DNA of 64,000 nt from Kribbella pratensis (lineage in GTDB: Bacteria > Actinomycetota > Actinomycetes > Propionibacteriales > Kribbellaceae), in contig NZ_SODU01000002.1 of NCBI RefSeq assembly GCF_004366075.1, positions 1,302,758-1,366,757 of the forward strand, written 5' to 3'. The position numbers and the translations under genes were made by a program. Each line of letters opens with the position of its first letter. The stretch's first letter is position 1. Positions 47,466-56,291 of the stretch are shown one piece after another. Under the pieces are notes generated by a model. The model saw only the letters and a program-made list of their open reading frames with translations. It made no database searches and was not told the origin of the DNA.

Positions 47466-49983
47466 GGATCTGCGGCACCTCGATCACCTCCTCGTCATCG
47501 AGCACGCCGCCGACGAGGGTTTCCATCGCCCGGGCGGTGGAAATCCACGCATCCGTCCGGTCGAACGGCGAGCCCACGGGCTCGCGCTGCAGAGCCAGTT
47601 CGACCAGGCGTTCCGCGAGGGTAGCCAGGCGCGACGCGACGCAGGACTCGATATCGAGGAGCTGCGCGCAGTCGGCACCATCATCGTGCTCGAGGGGGCA
47701 GAGGCTTCCTACCCGCTCCGGCTCGACTCACTGACGGCCATGAGCAAGCACCGGAAGACACCGAAACGTCCGCAGTGGTTGCTGTTGTCCGTGCATGCCG
47801 CGTCCGGTGACCAGCCCGAACGCGCCACTGTCTGGGTGTCCGACGACTACCGGTCCCAGTTCCTGAAGCTCTTCGAGGACTATCTCGATAAGAGCAGCAC
47901 GGGCGGCAATCCCCGCAATCAGGCCCTTGTGGCCAACATCGCCCGGATCCGCCGGGTTCTCCTCGACGACCTGTGGACCTCGGAGGGCGAGCCGCCGCGC
48001 GACGGAAGGCGGTGGTGGGAGCTGTGGCTGGACACTACGCGCCCGGACCACGAGAACATCGAGGGATTCGTCCGCACCTATGACCTTCGTTTGATCCCGC
48101 GGTCGATCGTCCTGCGCGACCGTCGCGTCTTGTGGATCGAATCCACATGGGCCCAACTCGAAATCCTTCCCGTGACCAAGATCCCGATCGCGGAGATCCG
48201 GCGCCCCGAGTTCGTCGACACCATCGAAGACCTGTCAGCTGTCGAGCAGGGCGAATACGTCGAAGATCTCGCCGCCAGGCTGGTGCCTGCGCCCGATCAT
48301 GCGCCCGCCGTCTGCCACCTCGACAGTGGGGTCAACCGTAATCACCTGCTGCTGACCGACTCGCTCGATGAGGCCGACCACCACACCATCATCGGCGCTT
48401 CCGGCAACGATCTTCAGGGCCATGGCACGTCGATGGCCGGCCTAGCTCTGTTCGGCGAATCATTGGACGAGCTGCTGATCGGCAACGATGTCGTCGAGCT
48501 GAACCACCGCCTGGAATCGGTCAAGATGCTCCCAGCCAAGGGCGAGCCGCAGCATGATCCGCGCGACTACGGTTCCGCCACGGTCGAGGCGGTCATGCTG
48601 CCCGAGATCACCGCTCGTCGGCGGCGTGTGTTCTGCCTACCGGTCAGCGCACCGCCGGATCGCGCGGGGGAGCCGACCCTCTGGTCGGCCACAGTCGACG
48701 CGTTAGCGGCCGGTACGGCGGTGACGCGCGACGGTGAGGACCTTCAGCTGATCACGGTTCCGGACCCTGACGTGGCCAAGCTGATCCTGGTTGCCACCGG
48801 CAACGTCGACAGCTGTCAGGCGGACTTTCGGACCGAGTCCGATACGTCAGCGGTCGAAGATCCGGCGCAAGCCTGGAACGTGCTGACAGTCGGTGCCCAT
48901 ACGAACCTCGTCGACGTCCCGGACGATCCGCAGTACCAGGGCTGGAAGCCTCAGGCCGGCGCAGGCGAGCTTTCGCCACACAGCCGGACGTCGGTGCTGT
49001 TCGACCAGCGCAAGTGGCCAATCAAGCCCGACATCTGCATGGAGGGCGGGAACGTCCTAACCGACGGTGCGACTGGCTTCGAGAATCGGCATCCGCTGTT
49101 GTCGCTTCGCAGTACCGGCATCGCGAACGACATCGCGCTCACCTCCGCGAACGCCACCAGTGCGGCCACCGCCCAGGCTGCCCGGCTGGCGGCAAAGGCG
49201 ATCGCGCGGTACCCGGACTACTGGCCGGAGACTATCCGAGGCCTGCTCACTCACGCCGCCGATTGGACGCCTGTCATGCGCGGTGAGATCGACGCGGCCG
49301 GCCGGAAGCGGGACAAGCTCCAGTTGCTGCGTCGCTATGGATGGGGCGTCCCGTCCGAGGGCTCAGTTCTGGCCTCGAGCGGCCAGGCGGTCACGATGGT
49401 CAGCCAGGACCAATTCGTCCCCTTCGAGGGCGACGAACTTCGCGTACGGCGCTTCCGTCTCCATACCCTGCCGTGGCCGAGCGACGTACTGCTCGCACTG
49501 GGTGAAGCCGACGTACGACTGCGCGTCACGCTCTCGTACTTCATCGAGCCGTCGGCATCGCGGCGGGGTTGGCGCCAGCGCTACGCCTACGCTTCGCACG
49601 GCCTGCGGTTCGACCTGCAGGGGACGCTGGAGACCCAGCAGGAGTTCATCCAGCGGGTTAACCGCGATGCCCAGTCGGAGGAGGGCAACGGTGCGGGAGC
49701 AGCAACGACCTCCGATCGTTGGCTGGTCGGCGCCAACCAGCGGCACCTCGGCTCGCTACATCAGGACGACTGGTACGGCACGGGCGCCGAGCTCGCTCGC
49801 TGCAACTCGATCGCCGTCTATCCAGTCGGCGGGTGGTGGAAGAACAGCCGGCGGCGAGACCGATCCGACCTCCCGATCCGATACGCGCTCCTCGTATCGC
49901 TGCGCACCTCCGCGGAGAACGTCGATCTGTACACGCCGATCGCCAACCTGCTGTCGATCCCAGTGCCGATCCAGGCGGAGTAA
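47458..49983 (+). CDS. S8-family subtilisin-like serine protease, AAA-coupled
   Basis: An 841-residue protein with a central subtilase domain. The catalytic triad is Asp289 (CHLDSGVN), His322 (GHGTSMAG) and Ser568 (NATSAATA), with oxyanion Asn449 (ATGNVDS). The Ser motif replaces the usual GTS with ATS. The first 280 residues are an unrecognised N-terminal region, and 600-841 a beta-rich C-terminal region. There is no signal peptide, so the protease should act in the cytoplasm, unlike most subtilases. The TTG at 47458 is favoured because it overlaps the AAA stop and the family N-terminus (LRHLDHLLV...RPGGG) begins there. Such AAA-subtilase pairs are predicted conflict or phage-defence modules. 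Confidence 0.87.
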   Translation: MAEDLRHLDHLLVIEHAADEGFHRPGGGNPRIRPVERRAHGLALQSQFDQAFREGSQARRDAGLDIEELRAVGTIIVLEGAEASYPLRLDSLTAMSKHRKTPKRPQWLLLSVHAASGDQPERATVWVSDDYRSQFLKLFEDYLDKSSTGGNPRNQALVANIARIRRVLLDDLWTSEGEPPRDGRRWWELWLDTTRPDHENIEGFVRTYDLRLIPRSIVLRDRRVLWIESTWAQLEILPVTKIPIAEIRRPEFVDTIEDLSAVEQGEYVEDLAARLVPAPDHAPAVCHLDSGVNRNHLLLTDSLDEADHHTIIGASGNDLQGHGTSMAGLALFGESLDELLIGNDVVELNHRLESVKMLPAKGEPQHDPRDYGSATVEAVMLPEITARRRRVFCLPVSAPPDRAGEPTLWSATVDALAAGTAVTRDGEDLQLITVPDPDVAKLILVATGNVDSCQADFRTESDTSAVEDPAQAWNVLTVGAHTNLVDVPDDPQYQGWKPQAGAGELSPHSRTSVLFDQRKWPIKPDICMEGGNVLTDGATGFENRHPLLSLRSTGIANDIALTSANATSAATAQAARLAAKAIARYPDYWPETIRGLLTHAADWTPVMRGEIDAAGRKRDKLQLLRRYGWGVPSEGSVLASSGQAVTMVSQDQFVPFEGDELRVRRFRLHTLPWPSDVLLALGEADVRLRVTLSYFIEPSASRRGWRQRYAYASHGLRFDLQGTLETQQEFIQRVNRDAQSEEGNGAGAATTSDRWLVGANQRHLGSLHQDDWYGTGAELARCNSIAVYPVGGWWKNSRRRDRSDLPIRYALLVSLRTSAENVDLYTPIANLLSIPVPIQAE

Positions 49984-50180
49984 CAGAGCGTTCCAGACGG
50001 ATCGGCGCCGCCGACCCGCCTGGCAGGTCAGTTCAGTGATCCTATGGCAGGTTGGAACGGGGTTCTGCGCCCGCCAACAATGACTGAAAGTTGAGTCCAG
50101 GCGTCTGGTTTGTCGACGGCGGGTGAAGACTGACCCTTTAACGACGGCTGAAAGTGGACCCTTGCGTGACCCTGTGAAGG

Positions 50181-51450
50181 GTGATGACAGTGGAGGACTG
50201 GGCTGAGATCCGTCGGCTGCACAGGTCGGAGGGGATGGCGATCAAGGCGATCGCGCGGGAGCTGGGGATCTCGCGGAATGCTGTTCGTCGTGCGTTGGCG
50301 CGGGACACGGCGCCGAAGTATGTCCGGGTCTCGAGGGGTTCGCGGGTTGATGCGGTCGAGCCTCAGATCAGGGAGTTGTTGCAGGCGACTCCGACGATGC
50401 CGGCAACGGTGATCGCGGAGCGGATCGGCTGGGCGCATGGTTTGACGGTGCTCAAGGATCGAGTTCGGGTGCTGCGGCCGTACTATCTGCCGCCGGATCC
50501 GGCGTCTCGGACTGAGTACGACGCGGGGCATCGGGTGCAGTGTGATCTGTGGTTCCCGCCGGTGCTGGTGCCGTTGGGGGCTGGGCAGGCAGGGTCGCCG
50601 CCGGTGCTGGTGATGACGTCTGGCTACTCGCGGATGCGGTGGGCGGTGATGATCGCGTCGCGGCAGGCGCCGGACCTGATTGCCGGGCATTGGCAGTTGC
50701 TGGAAGCGATCGGCGCGGTGCCACGGGAGCTGGTCTGGGACAACGAGTCGGCGGTGGGGTGTTGGCGGCGCGGGAAGCCGACGCTGGCAGCTGAGTTCGA
50801 GACGTTCCGCGGCAGTCTGGGCATCGGGGGTGCATCTGTGTCGGCCGCGCGATCCGGAAGCCAAGGGCCTGGTCGAGCGGAACAACGGCTACTTCGAGAC
50901 CTCGTTCCTGCCCGGGCGGACCTTCACCGGGCACCAGGACTTCAACGCTCAGCTCACCGACTGGCTGGTGCTGGCCAACGCCCGGCATTCGCGCCGGATC
51001 GGGTGCGCCCCGACGGCGCGGTGGGCCACTGACCGGGCGGCGATGCTGGCGATGCCGCCGACGGCTCCATCGGTCGGATGGTCGGCCCGGGTCCGGCTGC
51101 CGCGGGACTACTACGTGCGGATCGCGTCCAACGACTACTCCGTCGATCCCGTCGTGGTCGGCCGGTTCGTCGACGTTGCCGCGGACCTGACCACGGTCAC
51201 GATCACCTGCGGCGGCCTGATCGTGGGCAGGCACAGGCGGTGCTGGGCCAGGCACCAGACCATCACCGACGCGGCCCATCGAGAAACCGCGAAGCGTCTT
51301 GCCCACCACGCCGCCGCGGCCAGGGATCAAGCCACCGGCACCGGTCGGCCTACCGAGGTCATGGTGGAACGCCGAGACCTGTCGGTCTATGACGCCACGT
51401 TCGGCCTGACCAGCCCGACCGGGACGCGCGCCGACGGTGAGGTGGCCTGA
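50181..51450 (+). pseudogene. istA: IS21 transposase IstA, one frameshift
   Basis: The first frame gives the IstA helix-turn-helix (EDWAEIRRLHRSEGMAIKAI, RELGISRNAVRRALARD) and the start of the DDE core (GHRVQCDLWFPPV, MTSGYSRMRWAVMI, VWDNESAV). At 50820-50835 a run of five G shifts the frame. The rest (HLCRPRDPEAKGLVERNNGY, with the catalytic Glu) continues in the +1 frame to a stop at 51450. One extra G restores the reading, so this is either a recent mutation, a sequencing error or a slippery site. The end overlaps the istB start by one base (TGATG), the normal IS21 arrangement. Confidence 0.85.
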
Positions 51451-52275
51451 TGGCGACCCGCGCGAGTTCGCCTGGCAAGACCAGCACGGTCACCAAGACC
51501 GAACGCGATCTGAGCAGTGAACTGGCGTTCCTGACCAGGGCGTTGAAGGCACCGACCCTGCGCGAAGCCGTCCCGCGCTGGCCGAACGCGCCCGGACCGA
51601 GTCGTGGACGCATGAGGAATTCCTTGCCGCCGTGTCTGCAACGCGAAGTCTCAGCCCGTGAATCCCACGGCGGCGAGGGCCGGATCCGCGCCGCCAGGTT
51701 TCCCGCCCGCAAGAGCCTCGAGGAGTTCGACTTCGACCACGCCCGCGGACTCAAACGCGACATCATCGCCCACCTGGGCACCCTGGACTTCATCACAGGC
51801 AAAGACAATGTGGTCTTCCTCGGACCGCCCGGCACCGGCAAGACTCACCTCGCCACCGGCATCGCCATCCGCGCCTGCCAAGCCGGCCACCGCGTCCTGT
51901 TCGCCACCGCCGCCGAATGGGTCGACCGGCTAGCCGAAGCCCACACCGCAGGCCGGCTCCAAGACGAACTGCGCCGCCTGGGCCGCTACCCGCTACTGGT
52001 CATCGACGAAGTCGGCTACATCCCCCTTCGAGCACGAAGCCGCGAACCTGTTCCTCCAGCTCGTCTCATCCCGCTACGAACGAGCATCCCTGATCGTGAC
52101 CAGCAACAAAGAGTTCGGCCGCTGGGGCGAAGTCTTCGGAGACGACACCGTCGCCGCCGCGATGATCGACCGACTCGTCCACCACGCCGACGTCATCGCC
52201 CTCAAAGGCGACTCCTACCGCCTCAAGAACCACAACCTCGGCCGGATCCCCACACCGACCGACGACCAACCATGA
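51450..52275 (+). pseudogene. istB: IS21 helper ATPase IstB, frameshifted
   Basis: Walker A GPPGTGKTHLATG and Walker B LLVIDEVGYIP are in frame in the middle. Between about 51580 and 51640 the expected helical sequence appears only in another frame (one base lost, then regained). After GYIP, at about 52023, the conserved FEHEAANLFLQLVSSRYE, TSNKEFGRWGE and AMIDRLVHHADV continue in a different frame to TGA at 52275. At least three indels make the gene inactive unless the assembly is at fault. Confidence 0.85.
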
Positions 52276-52333
52276 CAACCAGCAGGGGGTTCACTTTCAA
52301 CCGCCGCAAAGGGGTCCGTTTTCAACCGTCGTT

Positions 52334-53088
52334 GACATGGTTGCGCGCAGTTCATCGACAGGCGACGAATCTTGACTCGGTCGCACGTGGGGAAGGCCCT
52401 GCCCTCCTGGACACATGGTGGCAAGGATTTTCAAGGCGCGACCTGCACCCTTACACCGGCCGGTTTTGGCGCACGGTTCCGCCTAGATGCGCTCAGCTGA
52501 TTTCGAACCTGCTCCACCTTCAGCAAACAAAGCTGGCTGAGTGGCACCCTGCGCCAGTCCCTGTCCGAGCGAAAGCCAGCGTTTGCGGTCCCGTGGCGTC
52601 ATCCGCCGAGCGACTGAACCCAGCTCAGCCTCCCACGGCTCTACCCCTGTCCTGAGTTCGAACCCCGGCGCCGATGCTCAAGTGAAGCTTGCTGACGGAC
52701 TGGAGGCGTTCCGGACAGTCTTCTGCGGAGAAGCCTCGGCGATCGCGCGCAAGGGCTGTGATCCCCGCTGATCGGCCCAGTCGTTCCTAGTTCGCCGGCC
52801 GCAAGGTGCGGCTCAGAAATACGGCATCCACGACGTGGCCGACGAGAAACTCTCCCGCCGTAGAGAGGTGTCGCGTCTCTCGGGGGTTGAGGCGGTGCGC
52901 CACGTTGATCACAGTGGGTTGCGCTGCCAGGAGGCCTGGGAGATCACGGGACCATCCATCGCTCCCATCGCGACACGCGCCGACATTAGGTGTGCTGAAG
53001 ATCACACGATTGCGTGCACCTGCTTAGCGAGTCGCGGGCGTTTCACGCTCGCGAGTGGCGATGTCCGAGGTGTCCGGCTAGTGCCTGA
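52334..53088. other. Gene-poor stretch right of the IS21 element
   Basis: I see no family pattern on either strand. Short frames cross it without ribosome sites. It is probably eroded island DNA. Confidence 0.4.
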
Positions 53089-53214
53089 ATGAGTGCTCTG
53101 ACGACTGCTGCGTGGCGGAAGGCGGCTTATGACTGCAAACAGCGTTTCGGGCCTGACCTGGGGTTTAACAACTGCCCGTCTGTACACCGAGTCATGAAGC
53201 GTATAGGGGCTTAG
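53089..53214 (+). CDS. 41-residue frame with a DUF397-like start
   Basis: ATG 53089 reads MSALTTAAWRKAAYD, close to the N-terminus of the DUF397 relic at 26794 (MTGLTTAAWRNATRS). It then diverges into a Cys-containing sequence (FGPDLGFNNCPSVHRVMKR) and a stop. It may be a truncated DUF397 gene rather than a working one. Confidence 0.35.
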   Translation: MSALTTAAWRKAAYDCKQRFGPDLGFNNCPSVHRVMKRIGA

Positions 53215-53407
53215 CGAGTGGCGGCAGTGTCCAAACATGTGTTCGGGTCGCTGGCCCGGAAGCGGTGTCTGACCTGCATGTTTTGAACGGGCCCGTAGTC
53301 CGTTGCTGACCTGTCAGCGGCCCGCTCGGAGGGCGGTGGCCGAGTTTTGTGCGTGGGAGGAAGTAGAGTCCTGTCAGCTTGATCCCCAAGGGTCAAGGAG
53401 CAGCGAA

Positions 53408-53468
53408 AAGGGCCGGAACTCGGCCCACTGGTGATTCCAGCACCAGCGCGAGTCTCAACCCGGCCCTT
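53408..53468 (+). promoter_or_regulatory. Structured leader with nested inverted repeats
   Basis: AAGGGCCGG (53408-53416) pairs with CCGGCCCTT (53460-53468). Inside it CTGGTG/CACCAG (53428-53446) forms a hairpin. A competing stem GGCCG/CGGCC (53411-53425) could exclude the outer one. It ends 29 bases before the 53498 gene, so a regulatory leader is possible. Confidence 0.4.
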
Positions 53469-53497
53469 CGCAACTCCCTCAAGAGTTAGGAACCATC

Positions 53498-53776
53498 ATG
53501 CCCCAAAAACTGGGCGACGCCCTTACGTCAACATCCGAGCCGAGTACCCAGCAGGGAGCCGACAGCCCGGCTCGAACTGGATCAGTTGAGCCTCCCAGGG
53601 GGTTGGCTCCCCGTCAGGTGCAGTTTCTGCTCATCCTCGCCGCGACCGTAGTCGGCTGGGGCGCGATCATCGCTCTGTGCGTCCTGGATCAGCCCGACGC
53701 GGCGAAGGCGATCGGCGCGGTTTGGACCGCCACCTGCGGCCTCCTGGCGCTCTGGAAGCCAGAGCCTAGATCGTAG
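53498..53776 (+). CDS. Small two-helix membrane protein, unrecognised
   Basis: A 92-residue protein. An N-terminal polar, Ser/Thr/Pro-rich 40 residues precede two hydrophobic segments, FLLILAATVVGWGAIIALCVL and AIGAVWTATCGLLALW, separated by a short acidic loop (DQPDAAK). The topology would put both termini on the same side. I do not recognise the family. An ATG with GTTAGGAACC upstream is plausible as a start. It is the last gene before the right attachment site, preceded by a GC-rich nested inverted repeat. Confidence 0.6.
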   Translation: MPQKLGDALTSTSEPSTQQGADSPARTGSVEPPRGLAPRQVQFLLILAATVVGWGAIIALCVLDQPDAAKAIGAVWTATCGLLALWKPEPRS

Positions 53777-54246
53777 GCCAGATGTGGTGATCGATCTGGG
53801 GCCTCGGCGGTCCCGTCGCCTACGCCGCAGCGCGCCCGAGATCGCCCCCAGATCTCGGGCGCTGATCCTGGGTGAGCATTCTCCCTGAATAGGTCCGGCA
53901 TTACCCGATTGCCGGTATGCGCAGCCGGATGCCGCCAGATGCTCCGCATCTTCGCGCCATGCACCCCTGCCCCATCCTCATACTGTGACCGGGCAGTCCG
54001 GTAGGGATGACGTTGGAGGCTGGCTCAGATGCGATCCATTGAGGCGCGGCTGTGATCCTGCGGCACTATGCATCCCTCGCGGCCAACCGACGCTCTCCTC
54101 CTGGCCGGCGTCGGCCTTTACTCAGCACAATCAACAGAAGGCGATGGCGGTGCATGGTCACGGATGCGAAGCCCGGAGATGTAAATCCGCAGGTCACGGA
54201 TAGGTTTGGCAATTGATGACAAACGATGAGCGAATTCTTGCCAGTT
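53777..54246. other. Right end of the island, no gene recognised
   Basis: 470 bases without a credible gene. A fragment around 54180-54195 (ATCCGCAGGTCACGG) resembles the sequence following both attachment cores, possibly an additional recombinase arm site. Confidence 0.4.
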
Positions 54247-54282
54247 TCCGCGGGTTGTGGGTTCGGGTCCCACGGGGCCTAC
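54247..54282 (+). repeat. Right attachment site (attR core), 36-bp direct repeat
   Basis: It matches the 3' end of tRNA-Lys (12121-12156) at 35 of 36 bases and keeps the T-arm stem. The rest of the tRNA is absent, as expected for the distal junction of a tRNA-integrated element. Confidence 0.88.
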
Positions 54283-54294
54283 AAATCCACAGGT

Positions 54295-54314
54295 CAGGCG
54301 CCTGTTGGCGCCTG
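54295..54314. terminator. Hairpin after attR, original tRNA-Lys terminator
   Basis: CAGGCGCC and GGCGCCTG form a perfect 8-bp stem with a TGTT loop, 12 bases beyond the attachment core. It probably terminated the tRNA-Lys transcript before island insertion. The island's own left end carries a similar hairpin. Confidence 0.6.
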
Positions 54315-54490
54315 TGCCGGGATCTCCAGGTCAGCTTTACTCAGGCAATTGGCTGAGTCCGCTGCGGAGCGACTGGGCGTCCGGCCACCGGCGGGTCGTG
54401 TGCCGACGGCTTCCGGGCTTGCCCGGCCGCTCGCCGTTGCGACAATCTCCCCTTCGGACGCAGTGACATGATCCAGTCCGTGCACGGTTG

Positions 54491-55042
54491 TCAGGCGTTC
54501 CTGATTGCGGAGACCTCGATCTCCAGCACGATCTTCTCGGAGACCAGGACACCACCGCCCTCGAGCGCCGCGTTCCAGGTGACGCCGAAGTCCTTGCGGT
54601 TGATCGCGACCGACCCTTCAAGACCGACGCGTCGGTTGCCGTACGGATCGACGGCCGCACCGACGTAGTCGAAGTCGATGCTGACAGGTCTGGTGACCCC
54701 GCGGACGGTCAGGTCGCCTGTCATCCGGAAGGTGCTGTCGTCGAGTTGCTCGACGGCGGTCGAGACGAAGGTGATTTCCGGGTGCGTGCTCATGTCCAGG
54801 AAATCATTGCTCCGCAGGTGCTCGTCGCGCTGACTGTTGCGAGTGTCGATGCTTTTGGCCTGGATGGTGACCCGCGCCGACGAGTTCCCGGGATTCGTTC
54901 CGTCGATGTGGGCCGAGCCCTCCCAGTCGTTGAAGGCGCCGCGCACCTTGGTAACCATCGCGTGCCGGGCGACGAATCCGACTCGGCTGTGGGCTGTGTC
55001 GATGGTGTATTCGCCGGTGAGCTCGGCTGTTGTGGTCGTCAT
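54491..55042 (-). CDS. YceI-family protein
   Basis: A 183-residue YceI-fold protein: GEYTIDTAHSRVGFVARHAM at residues 10-29, VRGAFNDWEGSAHID, SQRDEHLRSNDFLDMSTHPEI, and GDLTVRGVTRPVSIDFDYVG are hallmark segments. The last strand closes with WNAALEGGGVLVSEKIVLEIEV. The eight-stranded barrel binds lipidic molecules in known structures; no signal peptide is present. It is divergent from the anion-channel gene at 55254. It differs clearly from the other YceI protein at 10779 and is not a duplicate made by the island. Confidence 0.92.
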   Translation of the reverse strand: MTTTTAELTGEYTIDTAHSRVGFVARHAMVTKVRGAFNDWEGSAHIDGTNPGNSSARVTIQAKSIDTRNSQRDEHLRSNDFLDMSTHPEITFVSTAVEQLDDSTFRMTGDLTVRGVTRPVSIDFDYVGAAVDPYGNRRVGLEGSVAINRKDFGVTWNAALEGGGVLVSEKIVLEIEVSAIRNA

Positions 55043-55253
55043 GGTGTCCTCCTCTGCAGTGGTTCCGCTTCAGCGTCACTCGACGAGGCGGATGGATGCG
55101 CCCGGGAGCGTCCCTGGCCCACTTACGGGCGGGACTCAGGCCGGCTACCAGGGGTTGGCGTCTGCCAGTGGTCACACCAGTGGGTCGTCCTGGTTCGGTG
55201 CGGGCGGTACGACGGCGATCGTCGTCGTATTGCCGATCGAAAGTGGTGACACG

Positions 55254-56291
55254 ATGAAGTCCACGAGCACAGTTCGTCCGACGTCGGCTACACCTGTCGC
55301 GAACCGGGAGGGGAAGTTCTCGGGTGCGGTGTTGCCGATCGCGTTGTTCTCGATTCCGCTGGGTCTTGCCGGGCTCGGCGGTGCGTGGGAAGCCGCGGTG
55401 CAGCATCTGGGCGCACCGGCGGCTCCCGTGGATCTCGCCTACGCGGCTTCCGCTGTTGTCTGGGCGACGTTCACCGGCATCTACGTGGTCGGTGCGATCC
55501 GCCACGATTCAGCCAAGTTCACAGTGGATCTGCGCCACCCGCTGTTCGGTCCGCTCACTGCCTACGTTCCTGTGATTGCGATCCTGCTGATCGCACATTA
55601 CGAGCCGAGCCTCGGTCAGGCCGCGCAGTGGCTGACGTACGTCGCTGTGGCGGCGCTGGCGATCAACGCTGCGGCGCTGGTGGCGCACTGGCTGGGAGCA
55701 CCGCTCGAGCAGGACGCGATGCACCCGGGCTACTTCCTGCCGGTGGTGGCCGGCCCGTTCATCGCCAGCATCGGTCTGGCCCGGGTGGGTGATCGCTTCG
55801 CTGCCATCGGAGTGTTCGGTGTGGGGACCTACTTCTGGTTGCTTCTGGGGGCCGTGATCACCAGTCGGCTGTTCTTCGGTACGCCGCTTCCGCAGCCGTT
55901 CAAGCCGGTTCTGTCCATCCTGCTTTCTCCGCCTGGAACCGCTGGACTGGCCTGGTTCGCAATCACCGGCGGCGCGATCGATCATGTGCAAGCGGCCGTT
56001 GGCGGCGTCACGTTGTTCACGTTGCTGGTTCAGCTCTTCTTCGTAGCCGACTACCTGCGCCTGCCGTTCAGCTCCCAGCACTGGGTCTTCACCTTCCCGC
56101 TCGCCGTACTGGGCAACATCGGAGTTCGCTGGGCGGCGGGCTTGGGCTTCGACGGCTGGGAGGCAGTCGCCTGGGTCATCCTGGCGATCTCCACGGCGTC
56201 GATCCTGGCGATCCTCAGCGGGACCCTGCGCGACTTTGCCGCGCGAGTGCTTGCCGTCCGGTCCGGTTGGTGGGGTGGTGGACGAACGTGA
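55254..56291 (+). CDS. TehA/SLAC1-family anion channel or transporter
   Basis: A 345-residue integral membrane protein with about ten hydrophobic helices. Characteristic segments are the first helix LPIALFSIPLGLAGLGGAW, RHDSAKFTVDLRHPLFGPLTAYVPV, and HPGYFLPVVAGPFIASIGL. Those proline-kinked patterns match the TehA/SLAC1/dicarboxylate transporter family, which forms a central anion pore gated by a phenylalanine. Selectivity (tellurite resistance, chloride, dicarboxylate) cannot be inferred. The ATG at 55254 was chosen because the upstream frame overlaps the YceI gene and promoter on the opposite strand; the ribosome site is weak. Confidence 0.85.
   Translation: MKSTSTVRPTSATPVANREGKFSGAVLPIALFSIPLGLAGLGGAWEAAVQHLGAPAAPVDLAYAASAVVWATFTGIYVVGAIRHDSAKFTVDLRHPLFGPLTAYVPVIAILLIAHYEPSLGQAAQWLTYVAVAALAINAAALVAHWLGAPLEQDAMHPGYFLPVVAGPFIASIGLARVGDRFAAIGVFGVGTYFWLLLGAVITSRLFFGTPLPQPFKPVLSILLSPPGTAGLAWFAITGGAIDHVQAAVGGVTLFTLLVQLFFVADYLRLPFSSQHWVFTFPLAVLGNIGVRWAAGLGFDGWEAVAWVILAISTASILAILSGTLRDFAARVLAVRSGWWGGGRT

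Larger units (their letters stand above)
50140..52333 (+). mobile_element. IS21-family insertion sequence, degenerate
   Basis: Terminal inverted repeats frame istA and istB. Left: AACGACGGCTGAAAGTGGACCC (50140-50161). Right: the complement at 52311-52333 differs at a few positions. A second repeat-like TGAAAG motif near 50085 and another at 52287-52300 fit the multiple terminal repeats of IS21. Both genes carry frameshifts. Confidence 0.82.

Noticed and set aside
54226..54471. Open frames across the right attachment site
   Set aside because: They read through the tRNA-derived repeat and hairpin and have no recognisable protein pattern.
10779..55042. The two YceI genes as a duplication caused by island insertion
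   Set aside because: They differ in length and in sequence throughout and lie 0.8 kb and 0.2 kb outside opposite att sites in opposite orientation. Coincidental family membership is simpler.
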